Source: Clostridium lundense DSM 17049 (lineage in GTDB: Bacteria > Bacillota > Clostridia > Clostridiales > Clostridiaceae). From it: a stretch of 64,000 nucleotides of DNA. Every line of letters starts with the position of its first letter. The stretch's first letter is position 1. Where the stretch lies: contig NZ_JHVC01000001.1 of NCBI RefSeq assembly GCF_000619945.1, forward strand, positions 715,517 to 779,516. Direction: 5' to 3'. Both the position numbers and the translations under genes were made by a program. The notes beneath the pieces are model-generated. The model had not been told where the DNA came from and did not search any database. It saw nothing but the letters and a program-made list of their open reading frames with translations. Shown here piece after piece: positions 1-8,599 of the stretch.

Positions 1-1138
1 AAACTTCTCCTGCAAAATATAAGTTATTGATTATTTTTGACTTCATAGTGGATGGATCTACTTCTTTTACACATACTCCACCTGAAGTTACTATAGCTTC
101 CGCAATAGGTCTTAATCCTTTTACTTTTAAAGTTAAATTGTGAAGTAAATTAACTAAATTTTTTCTTTCTTCCTTAGTAATAGAATTTACTTTTTTGTTT
201 TCAGGAATATTTGACAATTTAATTATTATATCAATTAGTTTTTTAGGTAATAAATCCTCTAAAGAATTTTTAAAATCTTTATTAATATATTTCGCAAAAT
301 CTTTTTGTATTCTCTTATCTAATTCTTCCTCATTTAATGCTGGTTTTAAATTAATTATAGCATGGAATGATTCCTTCTCTTTAACAAATCTGCTAGCACT
401 CAATACTATAGGACCGGAAATACCAAAATGAGTAAACAACATTTCTCCAAATTCACTATAGATAGTTTTGCCTTTGGAATTCTTTATACTCAACTCTACA
501 TTTTTTAATGACAACCCTTGTAAGTCTTTTACCCAAGAATCTTCAATTTCTAATGGTACTAGAGAAGGTTTTAAATCTATAATACAATGGCCTAGTTTTT
601 TTGCAAATTTATACCCATCACCAGTAGAACCAGTTTGGGGATAGGATATTCCTCCTGTAGTCATGATGAAATAATCACCTTTTATTATCTTATCGTTCTT
701 TAATTTAACAGAAGATATCTCTTTATTATTTTCTATAATTTCTTCTACTTCACTATTCAATAAAATTTCTACATTCTTTTTAATAAGTTCTTTTTCTAAA
801 GCTCTAATTATATCTGATGATTTATCAGATTCAGGGAAAACCCTATCCCCTCTTTCAACTTTAAGTTTTACTCCTAGTTTTTCGAAAAAATTCATTACAT
901 TCTCATTGGTAAAAGTATATAAAGAACTATATAAAAATTGTGAATTACCAGGTATGTAATCAAAGAATTCTCCTATATCTTTTCCATTTGTAACATTGCA
1001 TCTTCCTTTACCTGTAATAAATAGTTTCTTGCCTAACTTATCATTTTTTTCTATTAAAGTTACTTTATGTTTTTCAGCAGCGGTTATTGCTGCCATCATA
1101 CCTGCTGGTCCTCCGCCTATTACTATTACTTTAGCCAC
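1..1138 (-). CDS. NAD(P)/FAD-dependent oxidoreductase, HI0933/BaiN family (3' end outside window)
   Basis: Reading the minus strand from a GTG at 1138 gives an N-terminal dinucleotide-binding motif VIVIGGGPAGMMAA, then the GKGRCNVTN motif typical of HI0933-like flavoproteins, and later TTGGISYPQTGSTGDG, where the family has its second FAD-contacting loop. The frame stays open to base 1, so the C-terminal part (ending near LYFAGEV, again a family motif) is cut by the window edge. The GTG start is chosen because AGGAGG lies nine bases upstream. Family members are soluble flavoproteins of mostly unknown substrate; some reduce bile-acid intermediates. No specific substrate can be inferred here. 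Confidence 0.85.
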   Translation of the reverse strand, partial: MAKVIVIGGGPAGMMAAITAAEKHKVTLIEKNDKLGKKLFITGKGRCNVTNGKDIGEFFDYIPGNSQFLYSSLYTFTNENVMNFFEKLGVKLKVERGDRVFPESDKSSDIIRALEKELIKKNVEILLNSEVEEIIENNKEISSVKLKNDKIIKGDYFIMTTGGISYPQTGSTGDGYKFAKKLGHCIIDLKPSLVPLEIEDSWVKDLQGLSLKNVELSIKNSKGKTIYSEFGEMLFTHFGISGPIVLSASRFVKEKESFHAIINLKPALNEEELDKRIQKDFAKYINKDFKNSLEDLLPKKLIDIIIKLSNIPENKKVNSITKEERKNLVNLLHNLTLKVKGLRPIAEAIVTSGGVCVKEVDPSTMKSKIINNLYFAGEV

Positions 1139-1155
1139 GTTTTTATACCTCCTAA

Positions 1156-1190
1156 ACAAGAAAACGAACCCTAAGTAAGGTCCGTTTATT
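1156..1190 (-). terminator. Intrinsic terminator after the RpiR regulator gene
   Basis: On the minus strand AACGGACC and GGGTTCGTT form a stem with a short loop, followed by a T-rich run (TTTTCTT). It lies directly after the stop of the RpiR-type gene and before the flavoprotein gene. Confidence 0.55.
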
Positions 1191-1191
1191 T

Positions 1192-2070
1192 CTAGTCTGC
1201 TCTGTTTTCTTTATAGGAATAAACCTCATAATCTTCCCATATTCTTTCAAGTTTTGAAAATGTGGAAGAAATTTTTTCTTTTTCTCTAAGTCCTACAGCA
1301 ATTATTAATGCATTTATTACACTAAGCGGTGCAACTAATGAATCTACAAAAGATGCCATATTACTTTGAGCTATTAATGTATTATCTGCTCTAGCTGCTA
1401 GTGGTGAAAGTAAACTATCAGTAATTGCTACTACATTTGCTCCTCTGCTTTGAGCATAATCTAAAGCTTCAATAGTTCTTGCTGCATACCTTGGAAATCC
1501 AATTCCTATTACTAAATCTTCTTCAGATATATTTAGCATTTGTTCAAATATATCACTTACACCATAACCTATAACCTTTACATTATCAAGTATTAGATTT
1601 AAATAAAAACCTAAAAACTCAGCTATAGCTGTTGAACTTCTAAGACCCACTATATAAATTCTTTTTGCTGCAAATATATTATTTACAACATTATCGAAGG
1701 TATTATGGTTAATTTTTTCTAGAGTTGCTCTGATATTTTCCATATCAGATTTCAATACACTTTTTAATGCACTTTCCTGGCTTATAAAGTCATTTGATAA
1801 CTCTATTCTTTGAACTGTAGTTAGCTTGTTCTTTATTAATTCTTGCAATGCCTTTTGTAATTTAGGATAACCACTAAAACCTAATTCATTAGCAAATCTA
1901 ACTACAGTAGATTCACTAACCCCAACACTAATACCTAATTTTGCAGCTGTCATAAATGCAGCTTTATCATAATGTTTTAATATATACTCAGCAATTAACT
2001 TTTGACCTTTACTAAGTCTAGGAAATCTTGTTTGTATAGTACGCATTAAATCTTGTTTTGCATCTTCCAT
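1192..2070 (-). CDS. MurR/RpiR family transcriptional regulator
   Basis: A 292-residue protein with an N-terminal HTH_6 domain (about residues 5-80; the FMTAAKLGISVGVSESTVVRFANELGFSGYPKLQ stretch contains the helix-turn-helix) and a C-terminal SIS sugar-phosphate-binding domain (about 125-265, with IYIVGLRSSTAIAEF and VIGIGFPRYAARTIEAL). RpiR-family proteins sense phosphosugars and control sugar catabolic or amino-sugar genes. No sugar gene sits next to it, so its target is unknown. An AAAGGATTGG ribosome site precedes the ATG. Confidence 0.88.
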   Translation of the reverse strand: MEDAKQDLMRTIQTRFPRLSKGQKLIAEYILKHYDKAAFMTAAKLGISVGVSESTVVRFANELGFSGYPKLQKALQELIKNKLTTVQRIELSNDFISQESALKSVLKSDMENIRATLEKINHNTFDNVVNNIFAAKRIYIVGLRSSTAIAEFLGFYLNLILDNVKVIGYGVSDIFEQMLNISEEDLVIGIGFPRYAARTIEALDYAQSRGANVVAITDSLLSPLAARADNTLIAQSNMASFVDSLVAPLSVINALIIAVGLREKEKISSTFSKLERIWEDYEVYSYKENRAD

Positions 2071-2167
2071 TTAAATCCAATCCTTTCTCCATATCCCCTT
2101 AAACATGCAACATTTATTTCATTTTAACATCTATTGAACATATTATCAATATTTCTTTCAATTTTTA

Positions 2168-2332
2168 CTATAATTCTTTATAAATAGTTAACAATTGTTT
2201 ACCATCTTTTTCGGATAAGCCAAATGCTAAATTCTTTTTACTTAAATTTTTATTTAAAAAGTCTACAACTAGATACATATCTTCGTAATATTCAAATTCC
2301 TTAACACCAATTAACTCTAAATCATTTTTCAT
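2168..2332 (-). CDS. YpmA/DUF4264-like small protein
   Basis: A 54-residue ORF not obvious in longer-ORF scans. It starts MKNDLELIGVKEFEYY and ends GLSEKDGKQLLTIYKEL. A TTAGGAGGATG ribosome site is correctly placed upstream. The pattern VDFLNKNL...FGLSEKDGK...LTIYK resembles the Bacillus YpmA / DUF4264 family as I remember it, which is about the same length. Function is unknown in the family. It is a stand-alone gene between the RpiR regulator and the pseudouridine synthase. Confidence 0.65.
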   Translation of the reverse strand: MKNDLELIGVKEFEYYEDMYLVVDFLNKNLSKKNLAFGLSEKDGKQLLTIYKEL

Positions 2333-2411
2333 ATGTTACATCCTCCTAATAAAGTTGTATTTATTTTAATTCCATATTTAAATAAAATTAAACATACATA
2401 AATTATAAAAA

Positions 2412-2450
2412 ATGAATGAAATAATTTTCATCATTCATTCATTTGAAAAA
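2412..2450 (-). terminator. Intrinsic terminator after the pseudouridine synthase gene
   Basis: Minus strand AATGAATG ... CATTCATT forms a hairpin followed by TTTTTTATAA. It is placed between the stop of the pseudouridine synthase and the YpmA-like gene. Confidence 0.5.
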
Positions 2451-2525
2451 AGTATATGTCCTCTAATATATTTTTTGGTTTTATCTGTAATATTCTATAG
2501 TTAATTTTTAATTTATTTCTAAAAA

Positions 2526-3236
2526 TTAAAGAGATTTTAAATATTCTACTTCATTATCTTTTAGGTGTCTCCATTCACCAAGTTTTAGATCACCTAATTT
2601 AACATTACCAATAGATACTCTTTTTAAATTTATAACCGGATGATTAATTTTTTCACACATTCTTCTTATCTGTCTATTCTTACCTTCGTGTATTATGATA
2701 GAAACTTTTGCATTTCCATTGTTTTTTGAAAGTATGTTAATTTTTGATGGTGCAGTTATATAATCTCCAATATCTATACCATTTTCAAATTTTTCAATTT
2801 CATCTTTTGATGGAATTCCTTTTATTGTTGCAATATATTTTTTATTTTTTTCTTCTCTAGGATGAATTATCTTATTATATATATTCCCATCATTAGTTAA
2901 TAATATTAATCCAGAAGTATCGTAGTCTAATCTTCCAATAGGATAGATTCTTTCATTAACTTTGACTAAATCTAATATTGTTTTTCTACCCTTTTCATCC
3001 TTTACTGTACAAACATATCCTTCGGGTTTATTAAGAGCAATATAGACTTTATTTTCTTCTGGACTTATATATTTGCCGTATACCTGTACTTTATCTATTT
3101 CAGCATTAATCTTAAAACCTAATTCATTTACAACTTTATTATTAACTTTTACATTACCTTCTAATATAATTTCTTCACATTTTCTTCTTGAAGCAACTCC
3201 GCACCTTGCCATATATTTTTGTAATCTTTCCTCCAT
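2526..3236 (-). CDS. 23S/16S rRNA pseudouridine synthase, RsuA/RluB family
   Basis: A 236-residue protein with an N-terminal S4 RNA-binding domain (RLQKYMARCGVASRRKCE, residues 4-50) and a pseudouridine synthase domain with the catalytic-Asp motif GRLDYDTSGLILLTNDG near residue 105. The C-terminal EGKNRQIRRMCE motif is also family-typical. It isomerises a uridine in rRNA; RluB (23S) is more likely than RsuA from similarity to Gram-positive members, but this is not certain. The ATG at 3236 is preferred over an upstream in-frame GTG that overlaps the GGAG ribosome site. Confidence 0.9.
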   Translation of the reverse strand: MEERLQKYMARCGVASRRKCEEIILEGNVKVNNKVVNELGFKINAEIDKVQVYGKYISPEENKVYIALNKPEGYVCTVKDEKGRKTILDLVKVNERIYPIGRLDYDTSGLILLTNDGNIYNKIIHPREEKNKKYIATIKGIPSKDEIEKFENGIDIGDYITAPSKINILSKNNGNAKVSIIIHEGKNRQIRRMCEKINHPVINLKRVSIGNVKLGDLKLGEWRHLKDNEVEYLKSL

Positions 3237-3253
3237 TAATATAAGCACTCCTT

Positions 3254-4381
3254 CTAGTCTTCATCATAAACATTTCTTTTTAATGGTTTTATATATTTTT
3301 TGAATAAGTAATTAAAATCATTTATATCTAAATCACTAAAAAAATCTTCTCTATGCTTTCTAATTCTTAGATTACCATTAACTATTCTAGGATTTCCTTT
3401 TATAGCATTGTCTAAAGAACTTTCTTTTAAGTATATTTTATTATTCACTTTTAGATTTTCTAGTATTGTATCTCCTATTTCATTATTTGATATTACTAAA
3501 GAAATTCCTTTTTCATCCACAATCTCTTCTGGTGCTTTCCAAAAGTCTCCTATAGTTATATCTCCAGTTCTTGGGACTGATGAAAATTTACAATCATAAC
3601 AACTTGTATTTAAATATAAATCACATATAAATCCATTAAAAAATGGGTCTTCAGTTTTTATACTGGTATATTCTAAACCATCTTCTGTAACTAATTTTAC
3701 TCTTCCTTTGGTCCAGCCTAATTTTTTATCTCTAAAATTATAACTAACTATTTTTTTACCTTTTGATTTTTCCATTAAATATTTTTTGAATACATTAATA
3801 GATGGAACTCCGTGACATATAAGATCTATAGTAATTAATTTTTCACTGTTTACTATTTTTTTTACAGCTGCAACTTGACAAGGAAGTCCAATAAATAAGA
3901 CATTCTTATTTTCCTCATCAATTATACGTTTTATTCTGTTATAAGTTAAATGAATATTGCTTTGTATATATTTAGAACCTATAATTTTTTGTAAATCTTC
4001 TTTATCTCTGATTTCTATATGATCAACTAAAAAATCTTTATTAAAAGTTGCACCAAAAACTAATCCATTTCTATCTAATATATATTGTGCTATCTCAGAT
4101 GATAACCCTCCTGAGGAACTTAACATTCTTAGATGTTCATTTAGAGTGTATGCTGCGTAAACTTTTAAGTCATCTTTTTTTCTATTTTTATTAGTATTTC
4201 TTATTACAGGGCAAACATTGCTACATAAATTACATTCTATACATTTATCTTTATCTACTATAGGGTAATAAAATCCTCTTTTATTTAAACTCATTTTTAT
4301 AGCTTTTAAATTACATCTATTAAAACATGCAAAACAACTTGTACATTTTTCTAGTCCAATATTTTCTATGGCAGGATTCAT
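3254..4381 (-). CDS. Coenzyme F420 hydrogenase/dehydrogenase beta-subunit (FrhB)-like ferredoxin protein
   Basis: A 375-residue protein. Residues 10-60 hold two [4Fe-4S] ferredoxin motifs (CTSCFACFNRC and CIECNLCSNVCP). The rest matches the FrhB/FdhB N and C domains (SSGGLSSEIAQYIL; FIGLPCQVAAVKK; CYDCKFSSVPRTGDITIGDFW). In clostridia such proteins are often found with polysaccharide or cofactor reductases; the true electron partner and substrate here are unknown. It ends 17 bp before the pseudouridine synthase start and may share a transcript with it. GAGGTG precedes the ATG. Confidence 0.82.
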   Translation of the reverse strand: MNPAIENIGLEKCTSCFACFNRCNLKAIKMSLNKRGFYYPIVDKDKCIECNLCSNVCPVIRNTNKNRKKDDLKVYAAYTLNEHLRMLSSSGGLSSEIAQYILDRNGLVFGATFNKDFLVDHIEIRDKEDLQKIIGSKYIQSNIHLTYNRIKRIIDEENKNVLFIGLPCQVAAVKKIVNSEKLITIDLICHGVPSINVFKKYLMEKSKGKKIVSYNFRDKKLGWTKGRVKLVTEDGLEYTSIKTEDPFFNGFICDLYLNTSCYDCKFSSVPRTGDITIGDFWKAPEEIVDEKGISLVISNNEIGDTILENLKVNNKIYLKESSLDNAIKGNPRIVNGNLRIRKHREDFFSDLDINDFNYLFKKYIKPLKRNVYDED

Positions 4382-4482
4382 ATAAATAACACCTCACTAG
4401 ATTGAATTTAAGTACATATTACATTATAGTATAATTCCTTTATATATCCTAGTAAGATTTTAGTAATTCAACAAATCAAAAA

Positions 4483-4570
4483 GGGTTTGTTTCAAAATAA
4501 AAAAATAACACAATATATTGAGATTGAAATATCAATATATTGTGTCTAAAATTCATTTCGAGACAAACCC
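4483..4570. repeat. MITE-like inverted repeat, copy 1
   Basis: An 88-bp unit with terminal inverted repeats GGGTTTGTTTCAAAAT and its near-complement (14 of 16 match). Inside is a second perfect inverted repeat, ACACAATATATTGA with TCAATATATTGTGT. It belongs to a family with the copies at 8336-8430 and 63581-63677: all share the GGG-TGT termini and an ACAATATATTG core. No ORF. It lies between the convergent end of the permease gene and the ferredoxin-protein promoter. Confidence 0.75.
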
Positions 4571-4576
4571 TAAACT

Positions 4577-6001
4577 TTATTCAGGTAACAATAAAAACCT
4601 TAATATAAATAAAACTGCAAGAATATATATTATAGGATGTACTTCTTTATGTCTACCTGTAGTTAATTTCATTACAGGATAAAATATTATTCCAGCGGCA
4701 ATACCATTTGCTATACTATAACTAAAAGGCATAATTGCTATGGTAAAGAAAGCAGGAATAGCTTCAGTTAAATCATCAAAATTAATTTCTTTAACAGCAC
4801 TCATCATAAGAGAACCGATTATAATAAGTGCAGGAGCAGTGGCTTCTGCTGGGACAATTCCAACTAAGTCACCTAAGAATAAGGCTAACACGAACAATAT
4901 ACCAACAACTACAGATGTAAGACCAGTTCGTCCACCTTCTGCTATACCAGCAGCAGATTCAATATACGTTGCAGTAGTTGTTGTTCCAAAAAGGGAACTT
5001 ATTGTAGTAGCTATAGCATCGGTTAAAAGTGCTTTTTTCATATTTTTAATTTTTCCATCAGGTAATATCATGTCAGCCTTTTGAGCTGTACCAACTAAGG
5101 TTCCTATTGTATCAAAAAGATCTACAAGGCTAAAAGTAAGCACAACCATAAATATACTTGTTAATGCTCCAATCAACCCAGTTCCATTATGTGTTAAAAG
5201 CCCTTTAAAGTCAAAAGCTAAGAATGTAGGTGATATACTTGATGGAACACTTAATAATTTTAATCCATTTATATTAGTTATTCCCATTGGAATCCCTATT
5301 AAAGTAGTTATTATTATAGATAAAAGCATGGCGCCTCTAACATTCCTTGCCATAAATATTACCATAGTAATAATGCCTATTAAAGTTAATATCGTATGTG
5401 GATTTGTAAAGCTTCCAAAACTTATTAATGTGGAAGGGTTGGCTACAATTATACTACCACTTTTAAAACCTATTAAAGCAACAAATAATCCAATACCTCC
5501 AGTTATAGCAACTTTTAAATTATGTGGAAGTGCATCCACTATTTTCTCCCTTATGGATGTTACAGTAATAAGTATAAATAATAGTCCAGATATAAATACA
5601 GCTGCTAAAGCTTGTTGCCATGTATAACCTAAAGTTAAACAAACACTATAAGTAAAAAATGCAGTTAATCCAATTCCTGGAGCAACTGCAAAAGGTAAAT
5701 TTGCATATACACCCATTAGAATTGTTCCAATAGCTGAAGTTATACACATTCCAGCAAAAACAGATGCTACTACCGGATCATTTAAAGCTGAAAGTGAAGC
5801 TGCAGCATCTCCTTTTAGATTTTGGGAGTTCATTCCAGAAAACTTTAGTACATTAGGAATTACAAGCAGTGCATATGCCATAGTAATAAATGTAGTAAAA
5901 CCAGCTAATACTTCTCTTTTTACATTAGTATTATTTTGGGAAAGTTTAAAAAATGAATTTAAAAATGATTTCTGTTCTTTTTTTGAATGATTATAATTCA
6001 T
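4577..6001 (-). CDS. NCS2-family purine (guanine/hypoxanthine or adenine) permease
   Basis: A 474-residue polytopic membrane protein of the AzgA/PbuG branch of NCS2 transporters. The N-terminus has the family block VLAGFTTFITMAYALLVIP, and conserved segments include PFAVAPGIGLTAFF, the region around GTAQKADMILPDG and TTTATYIESAAGIAEGGRTGL. It imports purine bases with protons. The leader carries a guanine-class purine riboswitch and terminator (6031-6164), so the gene is expected to be switched off when guanine or hypoxanthine is abundant, which favours guanine/hypoxanthine as substrate. Confidence 0.92.
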   Translation of the reverse strand: MNYNHSKKEQKSFLNSFFKLSQNNTNVKREVLAGFTTFITMAYALLVIPNVLKFSGMNSQNLKGDAAASLSALNDPVVASVFAGMCITSAIGTILMGVYANLPFAVAPGIGLTAFFTYSVCLTLGYTWQQALAAVFISGLLFILITVTSIREKIVDALPHNLKVAITGGIGLFVALIGFKSGSIIVANPSTLISFGSFTNPHTILTLIGIITMVIFMARNVRGAMLLSIIITTLIGIPMGITNINGLKLLSVPSSISPTFLAFDFKGLLTHNGTGLIGALTSIFMVVLTFSLVDLFDTIGTLVGTAQKADMILPDGKIKNMKKALLTDAIATTISSLFGTTTTATYIESAAGIAEGGRTGLTSVVVGILFVLALFLGDLVGIVPAEATAPALIIIGSLMMSAVKEINFDDLTEAIPAFFTIAIMPFSYSIANGIAAGIIFYPVMKLTTGRHKEVHPIIYILAVLFILRFLLLPE

Positions 6002-6030
6002 ATTTTCCTCCTTAGTAATTAAATTTTAAT

Positions 6031-6071
6031 AAAAAAAATCTGTTAAGGATGTGAGCAAATCCGTTAACAGA
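6031..6071 (-). terminator. Expression-platform terminator of the purine riboswitch
   Basis: Minus strand TCTGTTAACGGAT pairs with ATCCTTAACAGA (one-base bulge), followed by eight T residues, just ahead of the permease start. It follows the aptamer by about 25 bp, the usual transcription-off arrangement. Confidence 0.85.
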
Positions 6072-6095
6072 ATCTAATATATACCAAAACAGACT

Positions 6096-6164
6096 CACCC
6101 ATAGTGAGAAATTTTCGGCTTCTCGTAGAAACTTCTGAACCTTATTATCAGAATTATATGGACG
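6096..6164 (-). promoter_or_regulatory. Purine riboswitch aptamer, guanine class
   Basis: On the minus strand the three-way junction is complete. P1 is CGTCCA with TGGGTG, J1/2 is TATAAT, P2 is TTCTGA/TCAGAA, and J2/3 is GTTTCTAC. P3 is GAGAA/TTCTC, and J3/1 is ACTATG. The C in ACTATG corresponds to C74 of the xpt aptamer, the residue that pairs with guanine or hypoxanthine; adenine aptamers have U. Loop residues GG (L2) and CC (L3) that make the kissing contact are kept, while each loop carries a T-to-A change from the common sequence. Confidence 0.9.
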
Positions 6165-6213
6165 CAGTATTTTATGAAATTTTATGTTTTATATGTTAAC
6201 ACCATGAACGAAA

Positions 6214-6262
6214 AAAGTCAATATTTTAAATTTTTTCTTCAAAATTTTAAAATATTGACTAA
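6214..6262 (-). terminator. Intrinsic terminator after the glycosyltransferase gene
   Basis: GTCAATATTTTAAA at 6217-6230 is the exact complement of 6246-6259; on the minus strand the hairpin is followed by TTTTTT. It sits just downstream of the glycosyltransferase stop. Confidence 0.85.
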
Positions 6263-6268
6263 ATTTAA

Positions 6269-7669
6269 TTATTCTACTTCTTGTATACTAATACTTCTAG
6301 TATGTTTTGTGTGGCTCCATTCTTTATTGTTCTTATCTATTATTCCTTGTATAGTAATAGGAATCCATGTAAGAGTGTATATACCATATAATAAATACCA
6401 TATAAAAATTTTAATTGAATGTTTTTTATTTAAAATAAGTAATGATACTATAAACATTCCTATATAGATTAAATTACCTAAAACTATTTCATAAGATTTA
6501 GGATTACTTCCAAATATATATGTGAAAATGAATATATTTAAGGAGTAAATACAAAATAAAATGAACATTCCTTTAGATAATTTTTTTTCAATAACCATAA
6601 TGAAAGGTGTAAATAAAAATTGAAGAATACTAAATACCTTCCAAACAATTGGACTAAATAAAAAGTTGATTACAAAAATATGCAGCCCTTTTGCACTACT
6701 ATTTTGAACTAAAGTTAATATTGCAGAAACACCTAATAATAATGTAACGAATGGTTGAACAGTATATAATGCACAATCAAATGCAGTAAAATTTCTATCT
6801 TTTATAGATTTTTTAAGTAATTTTGTAAAAAATCTAGAAGCTACATCTGCAAATCCCTGCATCCATCTTTTTCTTTGATTCCATGATTGTTTCAAGGTTA
6901 ATGGTTTTTCATCATATACTATAGCGTTATGAGCCCAACCAACTTTATGACCATTTAATACTAGTTTACAAGTAAACTCTAAATCTTCTGTAAGGCAGGT
7001 AGCTCCCCATCCTAATTGTTTTAAAATATCAGTATTTACACAAAAACCTGTACCACCTATTTGATTAGATAATCCTAAATTAGTTCTTGCCAATTGGAAT
7101 AATCTATTTGCAGTCCAAAATGATATAGAATAAGATTGTGTTATCCATGAATCATTTGGATTTTTACTATCAATATATCCTTGAACCACTTTATATCCAT
7201 CACAAAGCTTGCCATTCATTTCTTTTAAAAAGTTCTTTGATACTAAGTTATCTGCATCAAATATAGCTATAGCATCATAATTTTTGTCCATAGCAAAAAT
7301 TTTGTTAAACATCCATTCTAAAGCATAACCCTTACCTCTTTTATCATGTACATTTCTTTCAAATACATTAACATTAGCTTCTCTTGAAATTTTAGCAGTA
7401 TTATCAGTACAATTATCAGCTATTACATATATATCAAATAGCTCTTTTGGATAATCTAAGGACTTTAAACTATCAATTATACTGCTGATAACTGTTTCTT
7501 CATTATGCGCTGCTACAAGTAACGCAAATTTTTTTTCTGGCTTATGCATACTAGCGCTTAAGTCTTCTTTCTTAAATAATCCAAATAAAGACAATATTAA
7601 ATAATACATGGTTATTACAAATACCGAAATTTGAAATATTGCTGTTGAACAATAAATAAAATCTTTCAT
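6269..7669 (-). CDS. Family 2 glycosyltransferase, processive membrane type
   Basis: A 466-residue membrane glycosyltransferase. One N-terminal membrane segment (about residues 8-30) is followed by a cytoplasmic GT2 domain with LLVAAHNEETVI, the metal-binding FDADN, TEDLE and QRKRWMQGF motifs, the D,D,D,QxxRW set of hyaluronan/chitin/cellulose-type synthases. Four or five membrane segments follow (about 295-450). It probably makes or transfers a surface or exo-polysaccharide; the sugar is unknown. The gene is monocistronic, with its own terminator and a leader (7815-7875) that looks like a transcription attenuator. Confidence 0.85.
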   Translation of the reverse strand: MKDFIYCSTAIFQISVFVITMYYLILSLFGLFKKEDLSASMHKPEKKFALLVAAHNEETVISSIIDSLKSLDYPKELFDIYVIADNCTDNTAKISREANVNVFERNVHDKRGKGYALEWMFNKIFAMDKNYDAIAIFDADNLVSKNFLKEMNGKLCDGYKVVQGYIDSKNPNDSWITQSYSISFWTANRLFQLARTNLGLSNQIGGTGFCVNTDILKQLGWGATCLTEDLEFTCKLVLNGHKVGWAHNAIVYDEKPLTLKQSWNQRKRWMQGFADVASRFFTKLLKKSIKDRNFTAFDCALYTVQPFVTLLLGVSAILTLVQNSSAKGLHIFVINFLFSPIVWKVFSILQFLFTPFIMVIEKKLSKGMFILFCIYSLNIFIFTYIFGSNPKSYEIVLGNLIYIGMFIVSLLILNKKHSIKIFIWYLLYGIYTLTWIPITIQGIIDKNNKEWSHTKHTRSISIQEVE

Positions 7670-7814
7670 AAAATATCACTTCCATCTCAATGTTTTCTTT
7701 TTTAAATATTACTTTTTAGAACACCACACATTATATTACCACATTTTTTTGATATAAGCTATACAATTACAATCTTTTAATTATTGCGACAATGTTCAAC
7801 AGGTTTTATATATA

Positions 7815-7876
7815 AAAAAGGAGCCTTACTAATAAGTAAAGTCCCCCTAAAACTAAGCATTCCCAGTTTCGTTTTT
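7815..7876 (-). promoter_or_regulatory. Attenuator-like leader of the glycosyltransferase gene
   Basis: On the minus strand an 8-bp hairpin (AAACTGGG, loop AATG, CTTAGTTT) is followed at once by a terminator-like hairpin (AGGGG..CTTTACT, loop TATT, AGTAAG..CTCCT) with TTTTTTAT. No minus-strand gene lies upstream, so the terminator can only act on a transcript heading into the glycosyltransferase. I do not recognise it as a known riboswitch class. Confidence 0.5.
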
Positions 7877-7948
7877 TTTATTAATTGTTTAGTTAAATTA
7901 TTTTTATTTTGTTATATAAAAGTTGATTTGTTTACAATTTTTATATAA

Positions 7949-8037
7949 TACATAATAATTATTATGTAAACAAATATAGATGAATTAACATAAATTAAGT
8001 TTACATTAAAAATAAATTTACATAATAATTATTATGT
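7949..8037. repeat. Twin perfect palindromes, possible operators
   Basis: TACATAATAATTATTATGTA (7949-7968, perfect 20-bp palindrome) and ACATAATAATTATTATGT (8020-8037) lie 71 bp apart in the divergent region between the glycosyltransferase and the Cys-rich small gene. The first is flanked by TTTGTTTACA / TGTAAACAAA. It also overlaps a minus-strand promoter-like TTTACA - 17 bp - TATATA. Likely regulator sites; the regulator is unknown. Confidence 0.45.
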
Positions 8038-8149
8038 GCTCTATTTTATTTAATATAATATATTCACAAATTACTTAGTCCTGAATATATTATATTAACC
8101 CAGATATCCTTTCTAATATTTTTAACATATATAAAAAGGAGGGATATAT

Positions 8150-8323
8150 ATGGGACACAAGCATAAAGGCTGTTGTTATGAATATGAATATAAAGAAAAA
8201 TGTAAATGTGCACCTAGCTGCTGTAATAATTGTTGTAATTATGGTTCCGGAAACTTATTTGGTACCTCAAATAACTTAATACTTCCTCTTATAGTTCTAG
8301 CACTTTTTTGTAACAGGCACTAA
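8150..8323 (+). CDS. Small cysteine-rich protein with hydrophobic C-terminus
   Basis: A 57-residue ORF beginning MGHKHKGCCYEYEYKEKCKC and ending in a hydrophobic stretch NNLILPLIVLALFCNRH. AAAGGAGGGATATAT is well placed before the ATG. It has nine cysteines in 57 residues, four of them in two CC pairs inside residues 24-29. The layout (polar Cys-rich head, short membrane-like tail) recalls small spore-associated proteins, and the next gene, yyaC, is sporulation-specific, but I recognise no family. Twin palindromes lie upstream. Confidence 0.7.
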   Translation: MGHKHKGCCYEYEYKEKCKCAPSCCNNCCNYGSGNLFGTSNNLILPLIVLALFCNRH

Positions 8324-8335
8324 TTAACTTATGAT

Positions 8336-8430
8336 GGGCTGTCTCAAAACAAAAAATAATACAATATATTGATTAAATTTTATATTAAAATCTAATATTA
8401 ATGTATCTAAAATTCATTTTGAGACAGCCC
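8336..8430. repeat. MITE-like inverted repeat, copy 2
   Basis: 95 bp with perfect 14-bp terminal inverted repeats (GGGCTGTCTCAAAA). It shares the ACAATATATTGA core and the TCTAAAATTCATTT right arm with copy 1. No coding capacity. It lies 12 bp after the stop of the Cys-rich small gene. Confidence 0.8.
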
Positions 8431-8494
8431 CTCATACTTATAAAAATTATTATTTCGTAAGCATTAATGAACTAATTTAAAATAAATATATTTA

Positions 8495-8546
8495 ATTGTC
8501 TTAAAACATAGAAAACATCCAATATTAAGACAATATTTTTATTCAA
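8495..8546 (+). terminator. Possible intrinsic terminator before yyaC
   Basis: ATTGTCTTAA (8495-8504) and TTAAGACAAT (8525-8534) form a stem followed by ATTTTTATT. It could end the transcript of the Cys-rich small gene. Confidence 0.45.
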
Positions 8547-8599
8547 TATAATGGTATAATTAATATATGATTATTTATTTTTTATAGGGGGAATTATCT

